Of a DNA stretch of 58,186 bases, positions 1 through 11,908 are shown piece after piece. Under the pieces are notes generated by a model. It had not been told where the DNA came from. It saw only the letters and a list, made by a program, of their open reading frames with translations, and searched no databases. This stretch comes from Caldilineaceae bacterium (GTDB taxonomy: Bacteria > Chloroflexota > Anaerolineae > Caldilineales > Caldilineaceae), in NCBI GenBank assembly GCA_014879855.1, contig JACSRH010000302.1:1-58186 (forward strand), given 5' to 3'. Positions within the stretch are counted from its first letter, which is position 1. Every line of letters starts with the position of its first letter. Made by a program: the position numbers and the translations under genes.

Positions 1-480
1 GAAGCAGAGGCGCAAAGGCGTTTTCATGTTCGATTGTGCGCCGCAGGGGCATGGACACTGTTTGAAAAGCCCTTTTTTTGACGCGGAGGCGCAGAGAAAC
101 GCAGAGAGTGCTTGCCCATAGTTGCCTGTTGTTCCTCTGCGAGCCTCTGCTTCTTTGCGCCTCCGCGTCAAATTTGTCCCTTTTCAAGTCAGTTTCTTAG
201 TATATCGGGCTGCCAGCCCGACGGAATTGCGTCAACAGCCCGTGGCAGCAGCAGCAAGCCAAACGGGCAGAGGCGACAACACCTGGCAAGATCATGGAAG
301 CTGCGCCGGGCTGATAGCCTGACCTGCTAGTGGCTGAACGCGTGGCATCGGTTCACGAACAACGCCCGCAAGGGTCATTTGCGCTGTGGTCGTGCGTGCG
401 ATAAAGTCTAGCTATCCAGTCAAAATTTGTTGCCCGGCGGCCTCACCGTCAGGCTTCCACCCAAGAAGTGAAGCAGCCAT
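1..480. other. Gene-free left edge with repeats
   Basis: I see no convincing gene here. The stretch holds fragments of a dispersed GCAGAG/GACGC-type repeat, with a fragment at 1-20 and a large inverted pair at 77-173, and a small hairpin at 205-221 (TCGGGCT, loop GCC, AGCCCGA). The short open frames at 112-330 have no recognisable protein character and run through the repeats. Confidence 0.6.
77..173. repeat. Inverted repeat of GACGCGGAGGCGCAGAG type
   Basis: The left arm at about 77-106 starts TTTGACGCGGAGGCGCAGAG. The right arm at about 135-173 ends GCGCCTCCGCGTCAAA, its reverse complement with a few mismatches in the middle. About 28 nt separate the arms. Similar words occur at 1-20 and in the gap at 5920-5979, so it belongs to a dispersed family. 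No open frame or terminal duplication suggests an insertion sequence. Confidence 0.7.
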
Positions 481-1290
481 ATGATTACTGACAAATACCG
501 CGTTGCAACACACCGCAAGATCGATCTGAAAACATGGGAGCCTGACGACAAGGATCTGTTCGAGGGTGGCAAAAAGGAGGGCGAGGCCGCGCTGCCCCCG
601 CTCAACACGCGCCTGGAGACTCTGCAGGAGTTGCTTTATGCGGAAGGTAAACATAAGCTTCTCATCGTGCTGCAAGGCATGGATACGTCCGGCAAAGATG
701 GTGTGATCCGTCATGTGTTCGAGGGCGTCAACCCGCAAGGCGTCAGCGTCGCCAGCTTTAAGGCGCCGACGCCGCTCGAACTGGCGCACGATTATCTGTG
801 GCGCGTCCATCAGCAGACGCCGGCGCGCGGGCAGATCGTCATCTTCAACCGCAGCCACTACGAGGATGTGTTGGTCGTGCGCGTGCACAATTTAGTCCCG
901 CCAGAAGTGTGGAAGCGCCGTTATGCGCAGATCAATGCATTCGAGCAACAGTTGGCCGAAGAAGGCACTACAATCCTCAAGTTTTTTCTGCATATCAGCA
1001 AGGAAGAGCAGAAGCAGCGGTTGCAGAAGCGCCTGGACGATCCGGAGAAGCAGTGGAAATTTTCGACCGGCGACCTGGCCGAGCGCAAACTTTGGGACGA
1101 GTACCTGGCTGCCTATACGGCGGTGCTGGAAAAGACGAGTACGGCGTACGCCCCATGGTACATCGTACCTGCCGACCGCAAGTGGTATCGCAACCTGGTC
1201 ATCTCACACGTCATCATTCAAACGCTGGAAGGGCTGCACATGCGCTACCCGGCGCCCGAAACAGGACTTGGCGACATTGTGATTGAATGA
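481..1290 (+). CDS. ppk2: PPK2-family polyphosphate kinase (polyphosphate:nucleotide phosphotransferase)
   Basis: A 269-residue cytosolic kinase that moves phosphate between polyphosphate and a nucleoside mono- or diphosphate. The P-loop GMDTSGKDG lies at residues 66-74 and the lid/Walker B-like motif NRSHYEDV at 123-130. The length matches single-domain PPK2 enzymes. The NRSHYEDVLVVRVH form of the second motif, rather than NRSWYNR, points to the TIGR03709-like group (class II/III: AMP or ADP acceptors) rather than the classical GTP-forming class I. The ATG at 481 has only a weak purine-rich leader. It is monocistronic, separated by about 460 nt from the transporter operon. The substrate is inferred from family motifs only. 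Confidence 0.9.
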   Translation: MITDKYRVATHRKIDLKTWEPDDKDLFEGGKKEGEAALPPLNTRLETLQELLYAEGKHKLLIVLQGMDTSGKDGVIRHVFEGVNPQGVSVASFKAPTPLELAHDYLWRVHQQTPARGQIVIFNRSHYEDVLVVRVHNLVPPEVWKRRYAQINAFEQQLAEEGTTILKFFLHISKEEQKQRLQKRLDDPEKQWKFSTGDLAERKLWDEYLAAYTAVLEKTSTAYAPWYIVPADRKWYRNLVISHVIIQTLEGLHMRYPAPETGLGDIVIE

Positions 1291-1749
1291 GAGAAGCAGC
1301 GCGCTGAAACGTGTGAGCATCCCGTGCGTCAGCGATAGGTGGTGGATTCACAAAGGTCCTGACCAGTTCCACTTTGTTTAACACGCCTCCCAGCCCCGGC
1401 GCATCGCCGCAAGTGAGCCAGTCGCATCCGGTTTGAAGGGCCTGGCCTTAATGCTGGGCGGCTTGCCGGCGCAAGGCGCAGCGCACATCATGCACTCGCG
1501 CACCGGCCAACTGTCTACAGCGATCGTGACGATCGATTGAGCAATATCGAATGCGCTGCCGCGGCCCAACCCGGCGATAGATGTGTTGGCGCCCAACGCG
1601 CGCCCAGGCTGGCCCCTGCTCAACCGTGGTGATAGGAGGTTCACCCGCGCCCAAGAAGAAATCAGGCGAATGATTGCGCGATCCTCCAAAGTTTGGTACG
1701 GTATAGTCAGCGCACCACGACTGAACTTTCATCAAAAGGAGTTACTTCT
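1291..1749. other. Intergenic region before the peptide ABC operon
   Basis: No gene is supported. Minus-strand open frames at 1378-1689 and 1448-1735 have no recognisable domain or start context. The right end supplies the AAAAGGAG Shine-Dalgarno at about 1735-1741 for the ATG at 1750, and TATAGT at 1702-1707 is a possible -10 without a good -35. Confidence 0.5.
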
Positions 1750-3420
<1,671 letters not shown>

Positions 3421-3433
3421 GCCAACATGTTTC

Positions 3434-3474
3434 TAATCTCCAATCTCTAGTCTGACGCGGGAGATTGGAGATTA
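3434..3474. repeat. AATCTCC palindromic element, copy A
   Basis: A perfect 14-bp inverted repeat: TAATCTCCAATCTC at 3434-3447 and GAGATTGGAGATTA at 3461-3474, with a 13-nt loop. It begins 13 nt after the SBP stop and ends 16 nt before the dppB ATG. GGAGATT/GGGG at its right edge is the only Shine-Dalgarno-like sequence for that gene. There is no U-tract, so a terminator is unlikely. Confidence 0.85.
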
Positions 3475-3490
3475 GAGATTGGGGCAGTCC

Positions 3491-4789
3491 ATGGCGCGTT
3501 TCTTCCTTCGCAATCTCTTCTCAATGTTCATCACGATGCTGCTTGTGTCGGCTGTGCTCTTCTTCCTGCTCGAAGTGGCGGGGGGCGATGTCACGGTGCG
3601 GCTGCTGGGCGTCTTTGCCACGCCCGCGCAGCGTGATTCGCTGCGTCGTCAGCTTGGGCTGGATGCACCCGCGTGGCAGCGCTATCTCGACTGGCTGGCG
3701 GGCAGCGACTGGCGCGCCCAGCAGATGACGCCTTTCCCGCTTGTAACCATGCCGAATCCACAGACTGGAGAGCCAGGGTGGTGGGCCGTGGTGGATGACA
3801 CGCTGACGCGCTGGCGACTGGCGGATGGTGAGCTGATCGCCATGCAGCGCACAGCGGAGGGGGAAGAAACCACCACGCCTGCCGGCGATGTCTGGACAAT
3901 AGACGATGCGGGCAACGCAATCTTCTGGGGCGTCGATGTCAACAACAATCTCGTCAAGTGGGTGCGCGGCAGTGACGTGGACGTCCTCGTGCTGAGCAAG
4001 GCCGGCGTGCGCAGCGAAACCGGCGGGCCGCAGCAATATATTCCGCTGCGCAAAGGCATTCTGCGTGGGGACGCTGGCATGTCGCTGCAAACCAACCGTC
4101 CGGTATCCTCCACAGTCTTTTCGCGCGCGGCGAACAGCTTGATCCTGGCCGGCGCCGCCTTTCTCTTGGTGATGCCGCTGGCGCTCGTCTTTGGCGTGCT
4201 GGCCGGCGTCAACGAAGGCAAATTGCTCGACCGCATCATCACCATCACCGGGCTTGGTTTTACGGCCACGCCCGAATTTGTGATCGGCGTCTTTTTGATC
4301 CTGATCTTCGGCATCTGGTTGCGCTGGCTGCCGGCGACCGCGGTCTTTCTTACCGGCGACGCCATCTTCCGCGACCCCAAAATCCTGGTGCTGCCTGTGC
4401 TGACGCTGATGGCAGCCGAGTTTGGCTACGTGTCGCGCATCACGCGCGCCAGCATGGCCGAGGTGATGCAGTCACCCTACATTCGGGCGGCTTTCATCAA
4501 AGGGGTGCCGCGCCGCCGCGTGATCTTTCGCCATGCGCTGCGCAACGCCCTCCTGGCGCCAATCACCGTGATCATGTTGCAGATCAACTGGCTTATCGGC
4601 GGCGTTATCGTCGTCGAGGTGCTCTTTGGCATTCCAGGACTTGGCGCGTATATCTACGACGCCGCCACCTTTGGCGATTTCAATGCAGTCGCCGCCGCCG
4701 CAATGTTGACCGTCTTTGTGGCCGTGTTGACCCGATTGATCGGCGATATGCTGTACACCTATTTGAATCCGCGTATTCGGTTTGCATAA
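3491..4789 (+). CDS. Peptide-type ABC transporter permease, DppB-like, with large extracytoplasmic insertion
   Basis: A 432-residue integral membrane permease. The frame can be opened at a TTG at 3479, but that lies inside the repeat, so the ATG at 3491 (MARFFLRN) is preferred. TM1 is near residues 10-30. The DppB landmarks LGLDAPAWQRYLDWL (near 55-69), GILRGDAGMSLQ (189-200) and the EAA loop around 330-350 (YIRAAFIKGVPRRRVIF) are present. DppB proteins usually have 310-340 residues. Here about 113 extra residues (roughly 76-188) sit between the YLDWL and LRGD motifs, in the loop after TM1 that faces outside the cell, and contain hydrophilic Trp/Asp-rich sequence such as DVWTIDDAGNAIFWGVD. 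It pairs with the DppC-like permease downstream. Confidence 0.93.
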   Translation: MARFFLRNLFSMFITMLLVSAVLFFLLEVAGGDVTVRLLGVFATPAQRDSLRRQLGLDAPAWQRYLDWLAGSDWRAQQMTPFPLVTMPNPQTGEPGWWAVVDDTLTRWRLADGELIAMQRTAEGEETTTPAGDVWTIDDAGNAIFWGVDVNNNLVKWVRGSDVDVLVLSKAGVRSETGGPQQYIPLRKGILRGDAGMSLQTNRPVSSTVFSRAANSLILAGAAFLLVMPLALVFGVLAGVNEGKLLDRIITITGLGFTATPEFVIGVFLILIFGIWLRWLPATAVFLTGDAIFRDPKILVLPVLTLMAAEFGYVSRITRASMAEVMQSPYIRAAFIKGVPRRRVIFRHALRNALLAPITVIMLQINWLIGGVIVVEVLFGIPGLGAYIYDAATFGDFNAVAAAAMLTVFVAVLTRLIGDMLYTYLNPRIRFA

Positions 4790-4800
4790 AGATAGGGGAT

Positions 4801-4940
4801 GGTGAGACTGGAGATTAAGAGATTGGAGATTGTGTTGCGGGGCGCCCCATCGCCCAACCGTTTATTCGCCTAATCTCCAATCTCCAATCTCCAATCTCCA
4901 ATCTCTTAATCTCTTAATCTCTTAATCTCTTAATCTCACC
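4801..4940. repeat. AATCTCC palindromic element, copy B, with expanded arm
   Basis: The left arm (4801-4831, GGTGAGACTGGAGATTAAGA onward) is complementary to parts of a longer right arm at 4871-4940. The right arm consists of four AATCTCC heptamers (4872-4899), four AATCTCTT octamers (4900-4931) and a terminal AATCTCACC that pairs with GGTGAGA of the left arm. Between them lies a GC-rich loop. The element fills nearly the whole gap between the two permease genes. Confidence 0.9.
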
Positions 4941-4959
4941 CTATTGGGGGTCTTAATTC

Positions 4960-5886
4960 TTGACCACAACCACCGCACCACCTGAATTGGAAAGCCAGCC
5001 TGGTCGGCTCAACCGGCTGCGCGAGGCGCTGGCGATTGTCTTCAGTTCGCGCACTGCTGTCGTGGGATTGGCAATTGTGATCTTCTGGCTGGCGATCGGG
5101 GTGATCAGCTTGTTCTGGACGCCCTATCCGCCCAATGCGCAACTGTTTGACCCCAACCTGCCGCCCAGTGCGGTGAATGTGATGGGCACCGACCATCTGG
5201 GCCGCGACACCTGGTCACGCATCATGGCGGGGACGCAGGTGGTGCTGCTGAAGACGCGCCTTGCGACCGACCCGCGGGTCGTCATCCCAGGCGGGGTGGC
5301 GATCTGGGGGGTGATCGGCGCGGTGTTGGTGGGCGGGTTGCTGGGCGTCAATGCCGGCTATCGCGGCGGCGCGGCGGATCAGGTGATCATGCAGGTGCTC
5401 GACGCCTTCATTGCCTTTCCGGTGATCGTGCTCTATCTGGTGATCGTGACGGCGTTGGGGCGTGGAGATGTCATCGTGATCCTGGCGATCACGGTGACGG
5501 GCGCGCCGGGCGTGGCGCGCCTGGTGCGCGGGCTGACGATGGACATCAAAACCCACGATTATATCCGCGCCGCGGAGACGCGCGGTGAATCGAAGTGGTA
5601 TGTGATGTTGTGGGAGACGCTGCCCAACGCACGCGGGCCGATTCTGGTGGACGCCATGCTGCGCGTCGGTTACGCCATCTTCGCCATTGGCACGCTCGGC
5701 TTTCTCGGCCTCGGCCTGCCGCCGCCCGACCCCGACTGGGGGAGCATGGTCAACGATGCGCGTAAGTATATTTACTCCAACCCGCTGGCGATTCTCTGGC
5801 CGTCGCTGGCGATCGCCACGCTGGTGATCGGCGTCAACCTTTTCGCCGATGGCCTGCGCGAGGAGATCACGCGCTATCAACGATGA
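4960..5886 (+). CDS. Peptide-type ABC transporter permease, DppC-like
   Basis: A 308-residue membrane permease, second transmembrane subunit of the operon. It opens at a TTG (MTTTTAPP...), the only plausible early start, since no in-frame ATG precedes TM1 near residues 25-50. The sequence shows the DppC N-terminal pattern (LFDPNLPPSAVNVMGTDHLGRDTWSR at about 65-90, given here in part) and an EAA loop near residue 200 (YIRAAETRGESKWYVML). The segment after GTDHLGRD is slightly longer than usual (LLKTRLATDPRVVIPGG). GG of CTATTGGGGG about 10 nt upstream, directly after repeat copy B, may serve as ribosome-binding site. Confidence 0.92.
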   Translation: MTTTTAPPELESQPGRLNRLREALAIVFSSRTAVVGLAIVIFWLAIGVISLFWTPYPPNAQLFDPNLPPSAVNVMGTDHLGRDTWSRIMAGTQVVLLKTRLATDPRVVIPGGVAIWGVIGAVLVGGLLGVNAGYRGGAADQVIMQVLDAFIAFPVIVLYLVIVTALGRGDVIVILAITVTGAPGVARLVRGLTMDIKTHDYIRAAETRGESKWYVMLWETLPNARGPILVDAMLRVGYAIFAIGTLGFLGLGLPPPDPDWGSMVNDARKYIYSNPLAILWPSLAIATLVIGVNLFADGLREEITRYQR

Positions 5887-5919
5887 TGATCAATGAGTCT
5901 CAATGGAAAAATTGCCTTG

Positions 5920-5979
5920 GACGCAAAGACAAATCATCAGAGGCGCAGAGAAGATCATTTCCCTTCTGATTGACGCGAT
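5920..5979. repeat. Dispersed GACGCAAAGAC / GGCGCAGAG repeat fragment
   Basis: The gap between the dppC-like gene and the ATPase gene holds GGACGCAAAGAC, AGAGGCGCAGAGAAG and TTGACGCG words, like those at 77-173. The fragment is imperfect and has no open frame. The gap (5887-6060) is the only longer break inside the operon. Confidence 0.55.
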
Positions 5980-6060
5980 GGTGTGTAGCGCCGCCTGGCC
6001 CTAAGGACTAACCACAATGATTCAGCCACACCATGACAAATCACGTATGACGTGTGCGCC

Positions 6061-8169
<2,109 letters not shown>

Positions 8170-8376
8170 GTGCGCTCGCAGTGCTCGCAGGCCACGCTAT
8201 CAGCGCAACGGCGAGGTGTGACGGCGGGATGTGACCGCGGGGTTTGGGGCAAGATATATCGGGTCGGTGACGCGACCTGCGCATCATTTGGCCGTACTGG
8301 CCACCTGGCGGATCGATAACCTGGCCACTTGGCTGTTCCCCGATTCCGCCGCCTGTGGCACACTTCTGTATCGAAG

Positions 8377-8439
8377 CTGTCAGTGGTGGTCGAGCCCCAA
8401 ACTCGACCTTCGGGGGACCACTGACAGTTTCTTTTTTTT
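8377..8439 (+). terminator. Hairpin with T-run after the ABC operon
   Basis: CTGTCAGTGGT at 8377-8387 pairs with ACCACTGACAG at 8417-8427, with an inner GTCGAG/CTCGAC stem, followed by TTTCTTTTTTTT. On the plus strand this is a typical intrinsic terminator about 200 nt after the ATPase stop. It lies just downstream of the convergent histidine kinase gene, whose stop is at 8453. Confidence 0.75.
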
Positions 8440-8452
8440 GCCAAAGACTTCG

Positions 8453-9739
8453 CTAGGTTGGTGGCTGCCTTTCCGACAGGGTGGCATCTTCCAGAAAATG
8501 AGCTTCGCTCACCAACAGTTGCGCCTCGTCCCCGCTGGCAATTGGCAATGTGAAAGTAAAAGCAGCGCCTTCTCCAACTTTGCCCTTCAACCAGATCTGC
8601 CCACCGTGCCCTTCAACGATACGACGGCTGATGGCCAATCCAAGCCCACTGTTCTTTTCACCGCCAGGGGCGCGCGACGACAGCCGCGAGAAAGGTTGGA
8701 AGAGCTTTTCGCCTTGTTCTTCAGAGATGCCTGGCCCTTGATCCTGGATCGTAACGGCAACCATTTCTCCAGATGCCACGGGGAAAGGATGCCCCGCAAC
8801 AAACAAGGTTGAGCCTGTCGGGGAAAATTTAACTGCATTGGCGAGCAGGTTATTGAGCACCTGCTCGATCTTGACCGCATCTACGTAGACTGGCGGCAGC
8901 TCAGGTGAGATATCGATGACGATGCGGATAGATTTGCGCTGAGCTAGTGTGCTGTTGAGGCGTGCATTGTGGGCGATCATGGCGGCAAGGTCAACTGCCT
9001 GACATTCCAGTTGCAGCCGGCCGGCTTCGATCGTGGCGAGATCGAGCAAATTGCTGACTAATTTATACATGAAGTCACTGGCGTCTACGATCTCGCGCAC
9101 CAGGTCAGCTTGTTCGTCGCTGATCTCCGTTTCGGTTTCTTCAAGCAGATACTGGCTGTACAGCGCGATCACGCTTAATGGCGTGCGCAGGTCATGGGCG
9201 GCCATGCCGAGCAATTCATCCTTGAAGGTGTTCAGACGTTCCAGCTCATGATTCTTGCGCAGCAGATCGCGCTGCAGGTTGATCAATTCGTTATTGAGCT
9301 GAGAAAGTTCGTCGTAACGGTCGCGTCCGTGCTGAAACTGCTCTAGAGCCAGGTCGTACTGGCGCTTGATGACCGAACGCAATGCAGTGGCTTGATCGGT
9401 CGCCATACGCAAAAGGTCCTGCTGCATCGAGCTCGTAGCAGTATCGTCGATGGCGGCGCCAATAAACAGGACGTCCCCATCCCGGAAACCGCTGAAACGC
9501 AAAGCCTGGATCCCTTTTTCCAAAGCAACGTTCAGTTCCCAGCTTACACCACCCGCGCCGGTGCGCAATTCCTTGAGCAGGCGCAGCGCTTTATCAATAC
9601 TGCCCGGACTGATGAACTGAATAAAGCTTTCGCCCGGCTTAAGCGTGGTCAGGAGCATTCCAGAATTAGCGATGATCTCTTGAACAGTGCCATCCAGGGC
9701 GCAGCGCAGGATAATGGCATAGGTGCTTTGCGTGTCCAC
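8453..9739 (-). CDS. Soluble PAS-type sensor histidine kinase
   Basis: A 428-residue kinase. The frame can be opened at a TTG at 9763, but AGGAGG at 9749-9754 lies inside that extension, 9 nt before a GTG at 9739, so the GTG is the likely start. Residues about 8-100 resemble a PAS sensor, followed by a helical/coiled-coil stretch (about 105-175). The HisKA box GMAAHDLRTPLS has phospho-acceptor His near 182. The HATPase domain shows N-box NNLLANAVKFSP, G1 DQGPGISEE and G2 GLGLAISRRIVEGHGG. No transmembrane segment is visible, so it should sense a cytosolic signal. No response regulator is adjacent, so it is an orphan kinase whose partner cannot be named. Confidence 0.92.
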   Translation of the reverse strand: MDTQSTYAIILRCALDGTVQEIIANSGMLLTTLKPGESFIQFISPGSIDKALRLLKELRTGAGGVSWELNVALEKGIQALRFSGFRDGDVLFIGAAIDDTATSSMQQDLLRMATDQATALRSVIKRQYDLALEQFQHGRDRYDELSQLNNELINLQRDLLRKNHELERLNTFKDELLGMAAHDLRTPLSVIALYSQYLLEETETEISDEQADLVREIVDASDFMYKLVSNLLDLATIEAGRLQLECQAVDLAAMIAHNARLNSTLAQRKSIRIVIDISPELPPVYVDAVKIEQVLNNLLANAVKFSPTGSTLFVAGHPFPVASGEMVAVTIQDQGPGISEEQGEKLFQPFSRLSSRAPGGEKNSGLGLAISRRIVEGHGGQIWLKGKVGEGAAFTFTLPIASGDEAQLLVSEAHFLEDATLSERQPPT

Positions 9740-9960
9740 AGGCGACGCCCTCCTTTCAGGCAAGCATTTTTTCGGCTAGCTATACGGCGCGGCGCGCGTC
9801 AGGCGCAGTGCCGTCAGCGCCAACCTGGCGCCATAATGTCGACGAGACCATAAAAGGATGACCGCCGACAAGACAGACCCATTCGCGGCGTTTTTCAGCG
9901 CCTGCGCTGACGCCGCCACTGCCACAACAGAAACATGACTTCACACCCTACTGTATCGAT

Positions 9961-9989
9961 ATTGTATCGATTGCACTGGCGCTTGCCAA
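9961..9989 (-). promoter_or_regulatory. Sigma70-like promoter for the histidine kinase
   Basis: Read on the minus strand, TTGGCA (9984-9989), a 17-nt spacer and TACAAT (9961-9966) form a near-consensus promoter. Transcription would start about 9953 and give a leader of roughly 210 nt before the GTG at 9739. The -10 is embedded in two direct TGTATCGAT words, a possible operator. Confidence 0.55.
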
Positions 9990-10171
9990 TCAACAACTGA
10001 CCTGACGCGCGTCCTACGAATTGCCGGGGGAGTCCAAGTTATAGGGGCGTTCTCGGCGCTGGTCAAGCGATCTTACCAGAATGCAACCCTGTGACCGGCG
10101 CCAGGGGCGTTCTCGCCAAAAATCCTGGACGCACTCATCGCGGGGCATCAGGTGTGCTCACGGCGTCTCGA

Positions 10172-10180
10172 TGGTATACT
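10172..10180 (+). promoter_or_regulatory. Extended -10 promoter candidate for hyi-like gene
   Basis: TGGTATACT has the extended -10 layout (TG, one base, TATACT) 30 nt before the ATG at 10210. No good -35 is visible. Confidence 0.35.
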
Positions 10181-10209
10181 TCAATGCAGAAAGGGAGCAC
10201 TGCAAGCTT

Positions 10210-10980
10210 ATGTCATCTTATCTTCAATCAGTTTCCTGGTGGTGTCTGACGCCCCATCTGCTCAGCCCGTTGCAGCTTGCGCGCGCGGCGGCTGACATTG
10301 GTTATGCCGCGGTTGAACTGCTGCCCGAAGAGTATTGGGCGCTCGCCAAAGAACACGGATTGGCAATCGCCTCGGTCAACGGTCATGACTCGATTATCGA
10401 TGGCCTCAATCAGCGCGCCAATCATGGCCGTATCGCACGCGAGTTGGAGAGAAAGATTGCCAAGGCAGAGCAGTGGCAGATTGCCAACCTGATCTGCTTC
10501 AGCGGCAGCCGGCGCGCGCTGAACGACGCCGAAGGCATCGAGGCCACGGCTGAAGGGCTGCGACAGGCAGCGCGGCAGGCTGAAGACGCGGGCGTCACCC
10601 TCGTCCTGGAGCTTCTCAACAGCAAGGTCGATCACCCCGACTATCACGCCGACCGCACCGCCTGGGCAGTTGAAGTCTGCCGCCAGGTTGGCTCGCCGGC
10701 GGTCAAGGTGCTGTACGACATCTACCACATGCAAATCATGGAAGGCGACATCATCCGCACGATCGAAACGACGCATGCTTGGATCGGCCACTATCACACC
10801 GCGGGCAACCCGGGTCGTGCGGACCTGGACGACAAACAGGAGTTGAATTACCGGCCGATCTTCCAGGCCATCGCTGCCACCGGCTACACCGGCTACGTAG
10901 GGCACGAGTTTATTCCGCGCGGGGAACCGATCGCGGCGCTGGCTGCTGCATTTGAACTGGCGCGTCTGGCTTCAGAATAA
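10210..10980 (+). CDS. Hydroxypyruvate isomerase-like TIM-barrel protein
   Basis: A 256-residue xylose-isomerase-type (AP_endonuc_2) TIM-barrel protein of the Hyi group, likely a cytosolic isomerase of hydroxypyruvate/tartronate semialdehyde or a related 2-keto sugar acid. The ATG at 10210 (MSSYLQSVSWWC) was chosen because it has AAGGGAG upstream and lies after a -10 element; the longer frame from 10081 adds 43 unlike residues. Family signatures include LVLELLNSKVDHPDY, LYDIYHMQIMEGDIIRTI, GHYHTAGNPGR and GYVGHEFIP, which carry the Glu/Asp/His metal ligands. It stands alone, with a convergent gene downstream, so the exact substrate is not indicated by context. Confidence 0.88.
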   Translation: MSSYLQSVSWWCLTPHLLSPLQLARAAADIGYAAVELLPEEYWALAKEHGLAIASVNGHDSIIDGLNQRANHGRIARELERKIAKAEQWQIANLICFSGSRRALNDAEGIEATAEGLRQAARQAEDAGVTLVLELLNSKVDHPDYHADRTAWAVEVCRQVGSPAVKVLYDIYHMQIMEGDIIRTIETTHAWIGHYHTAGNPGRADLDDKQELNYRPIFQAIAATGYTGYVGHEFIPRGEPIAALAAAFELARLASE

Positions 10981-11006
10981 CCTCTGCGCCGCCGCGTCGA
11001 AGAGGT
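10980..11006. terminator. Weak hairpin between convergent genes
   Basis: ACCTCT at 10980-10985 pairs with AGAGGT at 11001-11006 right after the hyi-like stop, followed by GTTTCTGT. The stem is short and the T-run interrupted, so terminator function is tentative. The loop words resemble the GCAGAG/GACGC repeat family. Confidence 0.3.
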
Positions 11007-11037
11007 GTTTCTGTCAAGCGGTCAGGTGGCTGGTGAA

Positions 11038-11892
11038 TCAGACGAACTCATCTCCTGCGCGTTCGTTGATGGTGCGCTGGCCTTGGCGTGCGCTGGGTTC
11101 ATCCTGCGGCGTTTCGCGCAGTGAAGTTCCCTGTACGCCAGGCGGCGCCGCGACCTGCTCCTGAAGCACCACCGGGTACCCCCCAAACACAGCGCGATCC
11201 TCGGCGCTGTCGTCAAAATAGATGCGCTCACGCCGCAACATGCGCGCCAGATCATCGAAACCCAGCGCATCGACGACCTCGTCGGGGCGTCCGGTGGCGC
11301 CGGAGCGCATCTGCACGCGCAAGAAAATGCGATGCTCCTCGTTCACGGCGTCATAACCGACATAACGCAGCTCGAAGACCAAAGGACGCAGGTTATAGGT
11401 GTAATGCCGCCCTTTCCGTTGCCGCTCGCGCCAGATCGTCGCTTGCTGGAGAAAGCTCGCAATGCGTGCCTCGATCAGACCGGCGGGCAGCTCATCCGGC
11501 GCAGTGTAAAGCACGATGGTATAGTCGGCCCCGATGATCAGATTCTGAAGCGCGTCGGCGGCCAACGGCGCTTCTGCGACCGCTTGCAGCGCCACGCCCG
11601 GCGGCAGCTTGGCGCGCAGCTTCGCCGCAATCTCGTCGATCGCCAGTGGCGGCGACAAGATGATGTCCAGCGGCTCGTTGGCGCCGGTGATGCCCACCCC
11701 AAGCGGCGCCGCAAATTGAATGTGCGGCTGGGGGTTGAAGCCTCGCTTGTAGAGCAACGGCAGATCCGCGCGGCGCAACGTCCGCTCCCACAGGCGAAAC
11801 TCGTCGTGGTGCGAAATAAATTTGATCGCCTCGCCCTTGGCGTAGTGGATGCGCACGCGCTGGCGCGGGAGGTCGGTGGTTGCTTCGGTCAT
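11038..11892 (-). CDS. TIGR03936/DUF2344 radical SAM-linked protein
   Basis: A 284-residue protein of the family that regularly accompanies or is fused to the TIGR03960 radical SAM protein. The N-terminal signature RVRIHYAKGEAIKFISHHDE and the segment KRGFNPQPHIQFAAPLGVGITG are characteristic. It contains no CxxxCxxC motif of its own. It lies 74 nt downstream of the TIGR03960 gene on the same strand, with a palindromic repeat (copy C) in the gap. ATG at 11892 has AGGAT upstream. The pair is widely conserved, but its reaction was not established from anything in the sequence. Confidence 0.9.
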   Translation of the reverse strand: MTEATTDLPRQRVRIHYAKGEAIKFISHHDEFRLWERTLRRADLPLLYKRGFNPQPHIQFAAPLGVGITGANEPLDIILSPPLAIDEIAAKLRAKLPPGVALQAVAEAPLAADALQNLIIGADYTIVLYTAPDELPAGLIEARIASFLQQATIWRERQRKGRHYTYNLRPLVFELRYVGYDAVNEEHRIFLRVQMRSGATGRPDEVVDALGFDDLARMLRRERIYFDDSAEDRAVFGGYPVVLQEQVAAPPGVQGTSLRETPQDEPSARQGQRTINERAGDEFV

Positions 11893-11908
11893 AGTTTATC
11901 CTGAAGTG

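Larger units (their letters stand above)
9740..10209. other. Divergent intergenic region between histidine kinase and hyi-like gene
   Basis: No gene is supported; the plus-strand frame from 10081 is an upstream extension of the next gene. The region holds divergent promoter candidates (9961-9989 minus, 10172-10180 plus), a near-palindromic pair of TGTATCGAT words at 9952-9960 and 9964-9972, and a direct repeat AGGGGCGTTCTCG at about 10043 and 10104. Confidence 0.5.

Noticed and set aside
1378..1735. Minus-strand open frames between ppk2 and the SBP gene
   Set aside because: No domain, no ribosome-binding site and no conserved start; they overlap the SBP leader.
3434..3474. Palindromic element as intrinsic terminator
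   Set aside because: The stem has no U-tract and lies within an operon whose downstream genes must be transcribed.
4871..4940. Possible CRISPR array from repeated AATCTCC/AATCTCTT units
   Set aside because: The units are 7-8 nt and contiguous without unique spacers, and no cas gene is in the window.
8231..8812. 193-codon plus-strand open frame after the ABC operon
   Set aside because: It overlaps the terminator hairpin and the C-terminal end of the histidine kinase on the opposite strand.
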